From positions 27,706 through 91,705 of the forward strand of contig JAKSZP010005628.1 of assembly GCA_022478985.1 (NCBI GenBank): a stretch of DNA of 64,000 nucleotides, written 5' to 3'. Below the pieces are notes generated by a model, which made no database searches, was not told the DNA's origin, and saw only the letters and a program-made list of their open reading frames with translations. Numbering within the stretch: the first letter of the stretch is position 1; each line of letters starts with the position of its first letter. The DNA is from Massospora cicadina. Lineage: Eukaryota; Entomophthoromycota; Entomophthoromycetes; Entomophthorales; Entomophthoraceae. Shown one piece after another: positions 54,744 through 64,000 of this stretch. Made by a program: the position numbers and the translations under genes.

Positions 54744-57700
54744 ATGAGTCCCCGTGGCAGCACCCTGGCCCTGCAATCCATCAATGTGAATGGGTTGTGG
54801 GACTTTAAGCGGAGAGCCCGCCTCCTCCAAAACTTCAGGTCAGCACAAATTGACATCGCTGCTGTCCAGGAGCCCCATATCCTCCCCCACGAACAATCTG
54901 CATGGAATGAACAGTTTGGAGGCGACTCCTTCTGGACAAACCATACCGCCCTTATTGTTTTAGATCCCTGGGTTAAAACCCATTTTTTTCACAATATCTA
55001 GGTGGCCGCCTCATACTGGCCAAACTCACAACTCCTGACTTCTCTTTCTTCGCTACAAGCATCTACCTGCCTAATGCAGGTCAGGAGCAAAATCGGCTCT
55101 TAAAAGAGCTCGTCCAACTCAATCTCCCACGGAATACAGTCCTCTTGGGAGATTATAACACAACCAAAAGCCGCGTCCGTGACTCTTACCCCCCTGCAGC
55201 AAAGAAACGCCCTGGATCAAGTCGCCTCCAGGATTTCCTTCGCCAGAGTGGCTTTATGTTGCGCTTCCACCCTCCGCGTCTGGCCTAGGTTGCATGACTA
55301 GGATCCAGTATGATGGAGGAGCTTTCCAGTCAGCGTCACGCATAGATATGGCACTGATTGGCCCCCTGCTAATTGGCCGCGTCTCCTCTCCCTTCTCTCG
55401 TGACAACCATCTGAGTGATCACAGGTCACTCACCGTTGTCCTCACCACCACGCTTAGACTGTCGCGTAGGTTCTGGCCTAGGGTTGCCCCAGCTCTTCTC
55501 AACAACCCCTTCACTAAGGAGAAGCTGTCTATGACCATCCGGGAGACTCTCACCTCCCCCCACCCCACCTTCTTGACCACAAGGCTAGATGGGCGGTGAC
55601 CAAGGAGGGCATCACCCGCGTTGCTTGCAACTGTGCCAAAGCCCAGATGACTGCAGCTCGCGCCAGAGTCAAAAGGGCGTAAGCCAGAATCAGACATCTG
55701 GAGCGAAACTGCCAGCCTTCGCCCTCTACCAGATGGTTGGAAGACTAGGAAGCGGCGCAGGAAGCACTCCTCTTGGAGCTCACACTGCAGGAAGAACGGG
55801 CAGTAAACTTTACAACATTTCGTTACTATGCTCAATGGGAACGCCCCACCCGCTTCTTCTTTAAGATACAGAAAGCCCGGTCAACAGCGCAGGATATTAA
55901 TGCACTGAAGATTGGCACTACAAACACTTCAGATAAGGAGGAAATCACGCAGGAACTACACCGCTTCTACTCCAGCCTCTTCCATGCCACCCAGGTGGAC
56001 CCATCGGACATCCAAGACTTCCTGTGGCGGGCTCCAGAGCCGCCCATTGACCCACGGGCTGATGAGGCTCTACTGGCACCTATTTCCATCCAGGAGGTGA
56101 TGGAAACCCTTCTGAAATCCCCACGGCTTAAAGCCTCAAACCCAGATGGAATACCCTTTGAGGTGTACCTTCTGGAACCTGTGGTGATAGCCAGAACCCT
56201 CCGCGACCTCTTCGCTGCACTCTTGGTGAATGGCGAGGTCCTCCCCGACTCCAGAGGCTCAATCACGACCCTCATTCACAAGAAGTCAGATCGTGAGAAC
56301 CTGGCGAACTGGCGCCCCATAGCGTTGATCAACACAGACCACAAGCTCTTCACGAAGCTTCTGGCCAACCGCATCACCAAATGGGTGTCACCTCGCCTCT
56401 CCCCATCCCAGCACGGTTTTTTCCGGGGAGGTCGTTATGGGACAACTATAATGACCTTCACGTGACTTTGACTGCTAACTCTCGTAAGGTGAATGGCTTT
56501 GTGGCTCTCCTGGATATGGAGAAAGCATATGATCGGGTAGCCTGGAAGTATATTGATGCTTCCCTGGCCCTCTTCCATCTCCCCCCGCAGCTAGGCGCTG
56601 GATATCAGCGCTCTATGACCAGCTCCACACCAGAGTCCTGGAGCCAATGGATTTTACAGTGGCAGTACCAGTTGGACAAGGTCTCCGGCAAGGGGACCCC
56701 CTGAGCCCTATCCTTTTTAACATCACCCTTGACCCCCTCTTGGCCTCCTTACAGGACAAGCTAACAGGGATTCTTGTCCCAGGTAAAGCCCCCACCCACA
56801 TCATGGCATTTGCAGATGAAACCGCCATTGCATTTGGCTGCCCTGGGGATGTTGCCCTCGCTGCTGTGACCATTGAGAGGTACACCAAGGCGTCCAACGC
56901 CATGGTCAACACCTCCAAGACAACAGTTGTACAGGTCAGCTCCCCCACCTTCCCCCCACCATTTGGTATTGAACCTGTGCGAGGTACCTTCCGTCACCTG
57001 GGCGTTCTCACCAACCAACAAGGAGTTGCACTAAGTTCAATGAGGACTTGCTCCTCGCAGCAGTTAACTCCAGAATTGCCAGCTGGAACCGGTGGCACAT
57101 CACCCCCCAGGGTCGAGCTCTGATGGCCAATGTGTTCCTCCTCTCCAAAGTCTGGTTCCTAGCGCACGTCTGCCCATTCACAGATGCCTTTTATACGCGG
57201 CTCAATGTACTCCTCCGCTTTTGGATCTGGGGCTCAAACCATCCACCAATGGCCCTCTCAACCATTTCCTGACCCTGCAATGAAGGGGGCCTAGGGCTTC
57301 TGGACACGCGATCCCACGCCACCACAATCTTCCTGAAGTTCCTATGGCCGATTGTCTGCTGGGACGCGACCCCCATGCCCCAATGGGCGCCCGCCCTCCG
57401 CCAGTCAGTGTCAGCAGCCCTGGGTCTTCCTAGAGCATCTCTGACCTCATTAGGGGAGTGGCTCACAAACCACCCAGGCCATCGCCTGAAACCATCCTCA
57501 TTTCCCTACTGGAACCAGGCTCTCCTTGCCCAGAAACGAGTAGGCGCGTGGATCCACCATGCCTTCCCATACAGAAGGGAAGGCCCTGGCCTCAGCCCCC
57601 GTCGCCATGCAATTGTGCACAATGAACAAGTTGTCACAACTCGCCTCAACCCCCAAGATCGTCCTCCCATCCGCCCAAGACTCCTTGAGCTCCTCCCTCC

Positions 57701-58269
57701 CTCCGTGAGATTTGACCTTAAGGAAATGTGGAAGGACGTCTATCAACCCATCCTGTCAGCAAAGGTTTAACACCTTATGGAGGGTGCTCCACTGTTCATA
57801 CAGGACAGGGGACCGGACTGGCCCTACCTTCCAGCACCAAAGCTGCCCACGCTGTGTGGAGCCTATTGACTCCCACCTCCATCGTTTTTTTACCTGTCCA
57901 GGTGTCGCCGCATTTTGGCCAAAGGCCCGCGCGCTCCTCCATGCTCAGCCCTAGTCTGGACACCCTGTGCAAGACCTTATGTTTGAGCAGACATTGCCTG
58001 GTTGCCACCGACCCCTCCGTGTCCTCGCCTATGCCACAGCCATCTGGACCATCCATAACTCCTTCCTTCGTGCTGCCTTTGACCATCAGGTGTGGACCCT
58101 TCCACACATGATCACCCAATTTCAGGTAAACTTTGAGATGGCCCTGAAGGTCTGCACTATGTCGCCAACCCTCCCCCGCTCAGTTGTCACTGCAGCACGG
58201 CTCTGGCGCGCAAACCCCCTCCCTTTCTCGATGCCTCCTCCCTCCCCTTCCCTTGCCTCAGGCTCTTAG
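54744..58269 (+). pseudogene. LINE-B1 ORF2 (endonuclease, reverse transcriptase)
   Basis: Start ATG 54744, just upstream of the endonuclease 'LALQSINVNG'. Further endonuclease motifs are 'VQEPH' (54870), 'LLGDYNTTKSRV' (55145), 'SRIDMALIG' (55340) and 'SDHRSLTVVL' (55420). RT motifs are 'LANWRPIALINTDHKLFTKL' (56300), 'ALLDMEKAYDRVAWKYID' (56500), 'QGLRQGDPLSPILFNITLDP' (56690) and 'MAFADETAIAF' (56805). The last is the catalytic F-A-D-D box with the second Asp changed to Glu. The C-terminal 'CPRCVEPIDSHLHRFFTC' (57845-57900) is the zf-RVT-like motif. At least five frameshifts occur, so it is inactive. Confidence 0.85.
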
Positions 58270-58311
58270 GAGCCCAGGCGTAATTCAATAAACATCAATG
58301 AATCCCCCCTC

Positions 58312-58332
58312 GGGTTGGGACCATCTAGTACT
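58312..58332 (+). promoter_or_regulatory. LINE-B type 3' tail
   Basis: GGGTTGGGACCATCTAGTAC then TA and the A-tail. The same end is on HL-4 (33002), HL-5 (42372) and, as a 15-base remnant, at 36216-36230 (minus). Confidence 0.7.
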
Positions 58333-59100
58333 AAAAAAAAGTACACTTGAAGTGCTTTAGTTTGATGTTAGATGCCTGAAAGCGTTGAAACACCTCCTTT
58401 AGGTGAGTGTTATGCTCGTTAACTGTTTTCAGAGAAACTGTGATGTTATCGAGGTAGACAATCACACAGCTCAACTTAAAATTTTGGAGAATGTGATCCA
58501 TAGCCCACTGAAAAGTAGAAGGCGCATTACACAACCCCTGAGGTAGCTGAGTGAGTTGGAGAAAACCCTCGCTGCAGATAAGGGCGCAATTCTCATGTCT
58601 GGTGGAAAAAATTCATCTGCCAATACCTGCTAGCCAAGTCATGAAAGAGAATAATTTAAGCCCAAAAAGTTGGTCCAGAGCGTTATCAATACAGGGGATA
58701 GGGTGTCTGTCCTCCTTTGTGAGATTGTTCAGCTTACGGTAGTCCATAAAGCATAATAACCTCCATTTTTCTTCTTTATCAATAGGAGTGGGGACGACCA
58801 AGGGTTTTGGGAAGGCACCAACAACCCAGCCTCCAGCAGCTGTTTGAGACCCGTCCGCAGCCGTTGATCATCAACTTTTGATTTGTGGTAGGGTTTGGAG
58901 CAGATAGGCTGAGCATCACCAACGTCAATGGTATGAGTCCAACCTATCATTTGCCCATAGTCAGTGTCATAACTTAGAGAAAATGTCACTGTATGCCTTG
59001 AGCAGGTTGTGGAATTTATCCAGATCAGCTGGGGTTAAATCATCGGAGATATGAACGGAAGGTAGGGTACATATGGATTGGCCGGCAGGTAAACCTATAT
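58333..59100 (-). pseudogene. Gyp-6 reverse transcriptase, N-terminal and central part
   Basis: The minus strand reads 'WTHTIDVGDAQPICSKPYHK', 'GLLVPSQNPWSSPLLLIKKK', 'MDYRKLNNLTKEDRHPIPCI', 'CNAPSTFQWAMDHILQNFKL' and 'CVIVYLDNITVSLKTVNEHN'. The catalytic box is Y-L-D-N, so the second Asp is lost. It ends at the LINE-B1 duplication in 'FKCTFF' and resumes at 52255. The right duplication copy is 58337-58359. Confidence 0.8.
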
Positions 59101-59882
59101 CTGCATAGATTTAATACAGTGAACTTGCTTTAATTCCTTAAGAGGAATCAGCATGACCCTTCAGATCTCCTTATGCTTTTTTACAACCATATCCTTCTTG
59201 GAGATCCCTAACAGAAGGTTATGGGTCTTTTTAGGCAGGGTATAGCATGCCTGGCAAAACTTTGGGCTCCAAAGGACTAATTCCGTCAATGCTAATTAGG
59301 TGCATTAGGTAATTGTGTGGGATTTTCACGGTAATTTTTGTGTCAACTACCCTTTGTTCACCAGCCTTGATGACCACCTCTTCAGAATAATAGAAAGGGA
59401 TACCTTCCTGAGCTTCCACTGATTGAGGCAACAGTTTGGTATGTCATCCTGTTGTGGTATAATGTAGGGATAAAGCGGAAGAAGGATACTCAACTGTACA
59501 TACATAATCCTTTTTATTGAGCTCCTTATTGGCCAAAATCATGGAAACCTCATAGTTTAGCAGAGAGAGTAACCCTGTTTCAAGTTTTTAATCCCTTCAT
59601 ACTCGAGCATTAACCGGGTACCAATGAGTAGATAATAGGAATTATCAGTTAGGTCCATAGCTGGAGCTGACAAGATGAACTTCCCAAAATGGATGGGTAG
59701 AGAAGAGTACGCCCTAATGGCGCAGTTGTTGTTTAGGCCTGCAGTCCCAAATTCTTGAGTATAGTTGAGATTGGGGGCCAGTTTATTCTTTTTAATGAGC
59801 TTTGATGACACAAAGTTTACTGGGGACCCAATGTCAAGGATAGATCTAACTCGCACTCCATTGAATATGACTTCCACTTTGG
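59101..59882 (-). pseudogene. Gyp-6 aspartic protease and linker
   Basis: 59557-59877 (minus) is open for 106 residues: 'MEVIFNGVRVRSILDIGSPV', 'NFVSSKLIKKNKLAPNLNYT' and 'YYLLIGTRLML'. The active-site loop is D-I-G where D-[ST]-G is expected. The following linker (59231-59431) reads 'VVDTKITVKIPHNYLMHLIS' and 'EPKVLPGMLYPA' up to RT. Confidence 0.75.
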
Positions 59883-61497
59883 TTAAAGTTCACCCAAGTT
59901 GGGGGAAAGAGCAAGAACTTTCTTTAGTTGAAAAGTAGAGGAAAGTCGTTTGGCTGTCTCAGGGTGTTTCTCCTGGATAGACTGCAGGGTATGAACACAC
60001 TGTTTGGGCAAATCAAGGTGCCATAAAATGGTCAGCGTCACTGGCAGTGTCAATGACCTCAAAACCCTCATCACTCGGTTAAGATAAGTTTGGCAGGGGA
60101 TCCTAGCCCAATCCGCTCTATCAGGGTTCAATCTGTCAGGTATCTCCACTTCATATGGGGCTCCTAAGACAAAGTGACCCCTATCTTCTCCATCCCCTTC
60201 AGATTCGTCATCAGAGGGATTATCAATGCAGGCTAAGGAAGCCATTGGGGTGTGGTAAGTTCAGACCTCCCCTTAGGGAAAGATAGGTCCTGGGGTGGCT
60301 CCTCCACCTTATTAACTACTGAGAGGAGGCGTTGAAATTTTCACAGCTCAATTTTCAACCTATAAAGTAGAAGTTTGTGCTGTCTCATGGAGACAGGTTC
60401 CAAACAAGTGTTAGCTGTCTGAAAGGTTAAGGAAGATAGCGTCATGGAGGAGATGCTTTTACTACGCCAGCTTTAGGTCGTTCAGTGGCTGTGTGTTTTG
60501 TGAAACAGGCAGCTTGATTTTTGTGACTGGGTCATTTAATCCATTGTTATTTGGGCGATTAACACCTGAGAAAGGGCTTTAGAATTAGGTGCAGGCTTTT
60601 GAACCACTTGAGAAAGCTGCTCTGGAGAAAAGATGTGAAAGGTAAAGGAACGACTGCTTTCACCACTTGGGTTTTTGGAGCTGAAGATGAAGGGGAACAC
60701 TGCCCTGTCACAGCCATTACCATCTGTTTTTTATGGGAATAAGAAGCAGTGTGCGTTTACAACTCCATAGGGACAGGTTTCCAGAGGGAAGCAGCCGTAG
60801 TAGAGGCTAAATTGACCAGCTTAGAGTCGTGGCTCAAGGACCCTTGCATAAGGTCAAGTTCATAAAGATCAGCCACCTCTAGAAAAGCTTTCTTGATATC
60901 TCGCACATTTTTAAATGAACGCTTTACAGAAGAGAGATGCATTGCCAAGGAGGGATGAGATGCCAAGCCAGCCAAAATAGTCACAATGGCATCGTCTATG
61001 GGTAGTATTTTTGCAAGCAATAAGGGTTGAGCTTTAATGTAAAAGCGTTCAGCAAATGAGGTAATTAATTTACCCTGTTTCAGGCTAAGTCACATAAAGG
61101 CCTGTTTTTGCCTATTCAAAAGGTGTAGGGAGCTGAATTAATCAGTGAGTTCTTGATTCAACTCTGCCTAGGTGGCGAGGATGGCAATGTGTGGAACCAT
61201 GATCTCTTGAGCGCCATGACTCAAGCAGAGAAGGAGATACTTAACTTTAAGGTGAAACGTTGCCTCTTCCATAGCAACCTTATATATAAAGTGGAAAGAA
61301 GCAACACTTCCCTCACCTGGGGTAAACATATCCACAAAAGGGAGTTTATGAACACCAGGGGAAGCCCCATAAGGGCCTTGCAATGAGTGCTAAGTCTTTT
61401 GAGGTGAGATAAAACACTGGCTAATTGTGCTTTAACGCAGCTTGCCTTGGTTCTGAGTTAGTTGTCATGTTAACAGGATTTTGGTGGTATACAGGGT
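59883..61497 (-). pseudogene. Gyp-6 gag
   Basis: 61168-61383 (minus) reads 'FTPGEGSVASFHFIYKVAME'. 60757-61020 reads 'LAGLASHPSLAMHLSSVKRS' and 'VRDIKKAFLEVADLYELDL'. 59883-60245 reads 'CIDNPSDDESEGDGEDRGHF' and then the C-terminal 'PKQCVHTLQSIQEKHPETAK'. The same three blocks occur in Gyp-5. No CCHC knuckle is apparent. Several frame changes. Confidence 0.65.
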
Positions 61498-61515
61498 CCC
61501 CTGTAGTGAGCACCA
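61498..61515 (-). promoter_or_regulatory. Gyp-6 primer-binding site
   Basis: The minus strand reads TGGTGCTCACTACAGGGG, identical to Gyp-3, two bases from the LTR. Confidence 0.75.
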
Positions 61516-61517
61516 CT

Positions 61518-62132
61518 TGTTGAGTATTTGGTTGGGGAGATGCTCTCTGGTGATTTTTTTCCCCTAAAATCTAACAAAATTGAGGAATGAACCCACTAAA
61601 ATTAATAAAATAAATAAACTAAAAGATATAAAGTTGGTGTTCTTTATATACTTTAACTAGGCCTTGCAGGAGGTAATGAATGAACCCTCTAAATAAGTCA
61701 ATATTTATTATTTAAGTTGGCGAGGCTCAAAGTTCAGATGGCTTAGTAAATTCAAATTTAGGAAATATTGTGATTTGACCTATCAGATCTTAGAAAGCTC
61801 ACATCATTTTGATGAAATAACTGTCAGAAAGTCAATTTTTGAAAGGATATGACCATGAGGTAACAGTTTAATTAATTTCACCCAATCAGTGGCCATGAAA
61901 ATATTTTTACCTTGCAACACCCCTTCCAACCCTATAAAAGGGGCCAGCCTCCGTGAGGCAGGTTGCACTAAATTAACGTTGGCCTGGGGGAGGAGCCTCC
62001 AATGGGCTATTTTGAAGTTGCCACATAGTCAGCACAATTTTTATTTCCCAACTTCAGGGTATTTTGCCAAAAGTTGTTACTAATTTTATTGCCCAATTTA
62101 TTACTACATCAGCAACTTGTAAATGTTTGAGA
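61518..62132 (-). repeat. Gyp-6 5' LTR
   Basis: The partner of 49647-50324. TATA-like block CCTTCCAACCCTATAAAAGG at 61922-61941, read on the minus strand. The outer end is approximate. Confidence 0.8.
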
Positions 62133-62648
62133 TTTCCCTGTATTGGCCCATTTTGACCTAGAACATTCTTTTCTTGGAGCCATGAGGGCAAATGTATGAC
62201 AATTCAATCTTCCTCAACAGTAGGGTTCCTCCACTAGTTCAAGTACCACTGTTTAAGTTAAATTGGTATTAAGATTTAAAATGCCCACACTATCCAGATT
62301 AATAGATTATATTTATCATCAGCTTTATCCTCAAGCAAATTATTAGAAACTCCATAGTAGAATTAAGAGTTATCATTATTATGATTATAATTGATGGTTT
62401 TTATTTCCTTATGTATTGTTAACTGATTCTCCAGGATTTGATTCCACCAGAGTACTAATCTTCCATCAGGGAAGATTCACAAAAAATGGTTATAAGTTAA
62501 ATATTAGTTAATTTATTAATGATTAATTTACCTTGTGTAAATTGATCAGGGTTTGTAGCCAATTGATAAGTGCTCATTGCCATTTGCAAATGTTGATGAC
62601 GCTTTTATTGGCAGAAATTTGTGGGTTAACCTAATAGACAAAGAAAAC
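62133..62648. other. No gene recognised between Gyp-6 and Gyp-7
   Basis: A/T-rich sequence with no ORF of note and no match to other repeats in the window that I can see. Confidence 0.4.
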
Positions 62649-63327
62649 TGTTGGACAATTAAAAATTTGATGCATAAATAAGAGAGGTAAAAAGGTGAAT
62701 AATGTAAATATCAGCCAAAAGACCCTGGTCAATTCCCGGTAAAACCCCTCAAATTAGGGTAACAATTTACTATAATACTTAGGCAAATAGCTCAAATTCA
62801 GAAAGTCGAATTGCCCTGACTAAGCAGCAAAATCAGGGGTACATCAGTGGTTCCTCCCCAGACCACTTCCAATCTAATTCATGCACCTATGCCACAAACA
62901 CCCCCTTTTATAGCCTTGGAGGGGTCCCTCAAGTTGCAACTCTTTTTCAGCAAGATGATTGGCTCAAAAAAAAGCTTTGCCTCATAGACATGTCATACCT
63001 ACTCTCAACCCTCCATTGGCCGTTCTATCAAAGCAAGCTGAGATTTGAGAGTTCCAATAAGTTATTCACACATATTCCCTAATTCAGACTTTACTAAGCA
63101 ATCTGAACTTTGAGCCTTGAAAATTTTAAATACTTAGTATTGACTTTTTTAAGAAAGTTCTCATCTTACCCCATGGCCACTACTTATAGAATATATAACA
63201 AGCCAACCTTTTATTATTTATTGTTTTGTTATTTTTACTATAAGTGGTGCCAAAATCCCCCGAACTAAATTGTTGGAATTTAGTTATAAAAGCACCAGTG
63301 AGCATTTTCCCTGTTTAAAATCCAACA
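62649..63327 (+). repeat. Gyp-7 5' LTR
   Basis: 679 bp with inverse ends TGTTGG and CCAACA, aligned with the Gyp-5 LTR. The primer site follows after two bases. Confidence 0.8.
62901..62924 (+). promoter_or_regulatory. Core-promoter-like block of the Gyp-7 LTR
   Basis: CCCCCTTTTATAGCCTTGGA followed by GGGG. Conserved in position and sequence in the Gyp-5 LTR, and in related form in the Gyp-6 and Gyp-4 LTRs, always reading in the direction of the element. Confidence 0.45.
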
Positions 63328-63329
63328 AG

Positions 63330-63347
63330 TGGTGCTCGCTACAGGGG
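63330..63347 (+). promoter_or_regulatory. Gyp-7 primer-binding site
   Basis: TGGTGCTCGCTACAGGGG, one base different from Gyp-3 and Gyp-6. Confidence 0.7.
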
Positions 63348-63656
63348 CACCTGTACACCACAAGAACGTTCAAAGAATTAAGATTGGTAGAGCATTTAAA
63401 CCTCACAACTTCCACTCTGAAAGTACCCCTAGGCTAGCCACTTTGGAAAACCAGCTAGCTAGTGCTTTGTCTCTCATCAAAAGGCTTGAGCAGCACTCTA
63501 TTTTTAAAACCCCCTTTCAGAGATAAGTTCACCCTGGGTGGGGGCAGTATTATCTCCTTCCTCTTTTTTTATGAATATATTATGGAAGGACAATTGAGAA
63601 ACAAAAACCCAGTAAATCTGTTGATTCCAATATGACTGGATGATAAGACCTAAGTC
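63348..63656 (+). pseudogene. Gyp-7 gag, N-terminal fragment
   Basis: 63329-63526 reads 'PRLATLENQLASALSLIKRL', matching the start of Gyp-5 gag ('LVALEQQIASAL' near 44535). After a frame change, 'DKFTLGGGSIISFLFFYEYI' matches the 'FTPGE-S-ASL' block of Gyp-5 and Gyp-6. It is cut by LINE-A2. Confidence 0.6.
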
Positions 63657-63669
63657 ACTTTTCTTTCCT

Positions 63670-63690
63670 GTTACTATCACTTTTAGTAAC
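63670..63690 (+). promoter_or_regulatory. 5'-end hairpin of LINE-A2
   Basis: GTTACTA-TCACTTT-TAGTAAC: a perfect 7-bp stem at the same place as in LINE-A1, with a different stem sequence. Confidence 0.65.
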
Positions 63691-63735
63691 ACGATTCTAT
63701 GCAATTTCTCCAAGATTGACAATCAACCAGGAAAT

Positions 63736-64000
63736 ATGAGCAAATTTGTCCACAACAACACTAGTTGGGCGAAAGTGGCCAGAGCAAAAGGCCCAAAGCC
63801 CTCCCAACCCACCGGGGAAAAATGCCCCGGTGAAATGTTGACATACCCTCCCACCAAAAAGGGTGAGAACAGTGCCGCACCTGGAGTTTTGCAATTTCTG
63901 CAAAAAATGGGCGCATATACCAAAATAGAACACTCCCAACCCCTGTCCTACCTTGATCACAGCTTTAGAATTATGGTCAGCGATACTTCCCTCAAATCAT
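63736..64000 (+). CDS. LINE-A2 ORF1, N-terminal part
   Basis: ATG 63736, open to the window end. It reads 'MSKFVHNNTSWAKVARAKGP', 'KPSQPTGEKCPGE' and 'AYTKIEHSQPLSYLDHSFRI'. The start parallels 'ITKNNTTWASVA' of LINE-A1. It is the N-terminal, probably disordered, part of an ORF1 RNA-binding protein. It has no stop in the visible part, so it is better kept than LINE-A1. Confidence 0.65.
   Translation, partial: MSKFVHNNTSWAKVARAKGPKPSQPTGEKCPGEMLTYPPTKKGENSAAPGVLQFLQKMGAYTKIEHSQPLSYLDHSFRIMVSDTSLKS

Larger units (their letters stand above)
52256..58332 (+). mobile_element. LINE-B1: full-length non-LTR retrotransposon
   Basis: About 6.1 kb, bounded by a ~20-bp target duplication and ending in GGGACCATCTAGTACTA plus an A-tail. 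It has ORF1 with a CCHC knuckle and ORF2 with endonuclease, RT and a C-terminal zinc motif. It belongs to a lineage separate from LINE-A: its 3' tail is different and its proteins are only distantly similar. It is younger than Gyp-6, since it is inserted in it. Confidence 0.9.
49647..62132 (-). mobile_element. Gyp-6: gypsy element split by LINE-B1
   Basis: LTRs 49647-50324 and 61518-62132 align over most of their length. Between them on the minus strand lie primer site, gag, protease, RT, RNase H and integrase. LINE-B1 (52256-58332) interrupts the RT. Without it the element is about 6.4 kb. The upper LTR end is approximate. Confidence 0.8.
62649..64000 (+). mobile_element. Gyp-7: start of a gypsy element, plus strand
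   Basis: LTR, primer site and the beginning of gag. LINE-A2 interrupts gag at about 63657 and the window ends inside it. Same LTR family as Gyp-5. Confidence 0.75.
63657..64000 (+). mobile_element. LINE-A2: 5' end of a second LINE-A copy
   Basis: CTTTTCTTTCCTGTTACTAT aligns with the LINE-A1 start (CTTTTCTTTCTCATAACAAT at 5340). Leader, hairpin and ORF1 start follow as in LINE-A1. It runs off the window. Confidence 0.75.

Noticed and set aside
57498..58119. Minus-strand frames of 82 and 107 residues
   Set aside because: Shadows of the LINE-B1 ORF2 C-terminal region, which carries the conserved zinc motif on the plus strand.
1..64000. CRISPR arrays, rRNA or tRNA genes, introns of host genes, bacterial operons
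   Set aside because: I looked for regular short spacer arrays, conserved rRNA stretches, cloverleafs and non-transposon coding runs and found none that I could support.

Overview
This window looks like heterochromatic, repeat-packed DNA from a eukaryote, most likely a filamentous fungus. The evidence is nested Ty3/gypsy LTR retrotransposons, L1-like LINEs that end in a zf-RVT-type zinc motif, moderate-to-low GC, and no recognisable host gene. A basidiomycete such as a rust is my best guess, but the sequence does not prove it. I found no rRNA, tRNA, CRISPR or bacterial operon. Every gene I can name belongs to a mobile element, and almost all are broken by stops and frameshifts. Names such as Gyp-1, LINE-A1, HL-1 and X-1 are mine, for this window only.

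Layout. 206-11690: Gyp-1, a gypsy relic on the minus strand. Its 5' LTR was hit by LINE-A1 (5339-10570) and by the half-LINE HL-1. 11691-13624: unassigned. 13625-43020: one minus-strand gypsy element (Gyp-2), spread over about 29 kb by successive insertions. These are HL-6, HL-2, X-2, the complete element Gyp-3 (19739-27087), HL-3, HL-4 (itself split by X-3), Gyp-4 (33560-39868, itself split by X-4 and carrying a 21-nt LINE stub) and HL-5. 43696-48690: Gyp-5, plus strand, 3' end missing. 49647-62132: Gyp-6, minus strand, split in its reverse transcriptase by the full-length LINE-B1 (52256-58332) with a clear target-site duplication. 62649-64000: the start of Gyp-7, plus strand, with LINE-A2 inserted at 63657 and running off the end.

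How the parts work together. The gypsy elements carry gag, protease, reverse transcriptase, RNase H and integrase, and nearly all share one primer-binding-site sequence. The LINEs carry an ORF1 with a CCHC knuckle and an ORF2 with endonuclease and reverse transcriptase. The most interesting layer is a set of ORF1-only 'half-LINEs' (HL-1 to HL-5). They keep the LINE ORF1 domain but lack ORF2, and they end in one of two 3' tails. One tail matches LINE-A and the other matches LINE-B, which suggests two matched pairs of a helper LINE and a parasitic half-LINE. LINE-A1, LINE-A2 and HL-3 also begin with a short hairpin whose stem sequence changes while its pairing and its loop are kept. A separate 1.6-kb repeat (X-1 to X-4) codes for an unknown protein and is not placed in any family I know.
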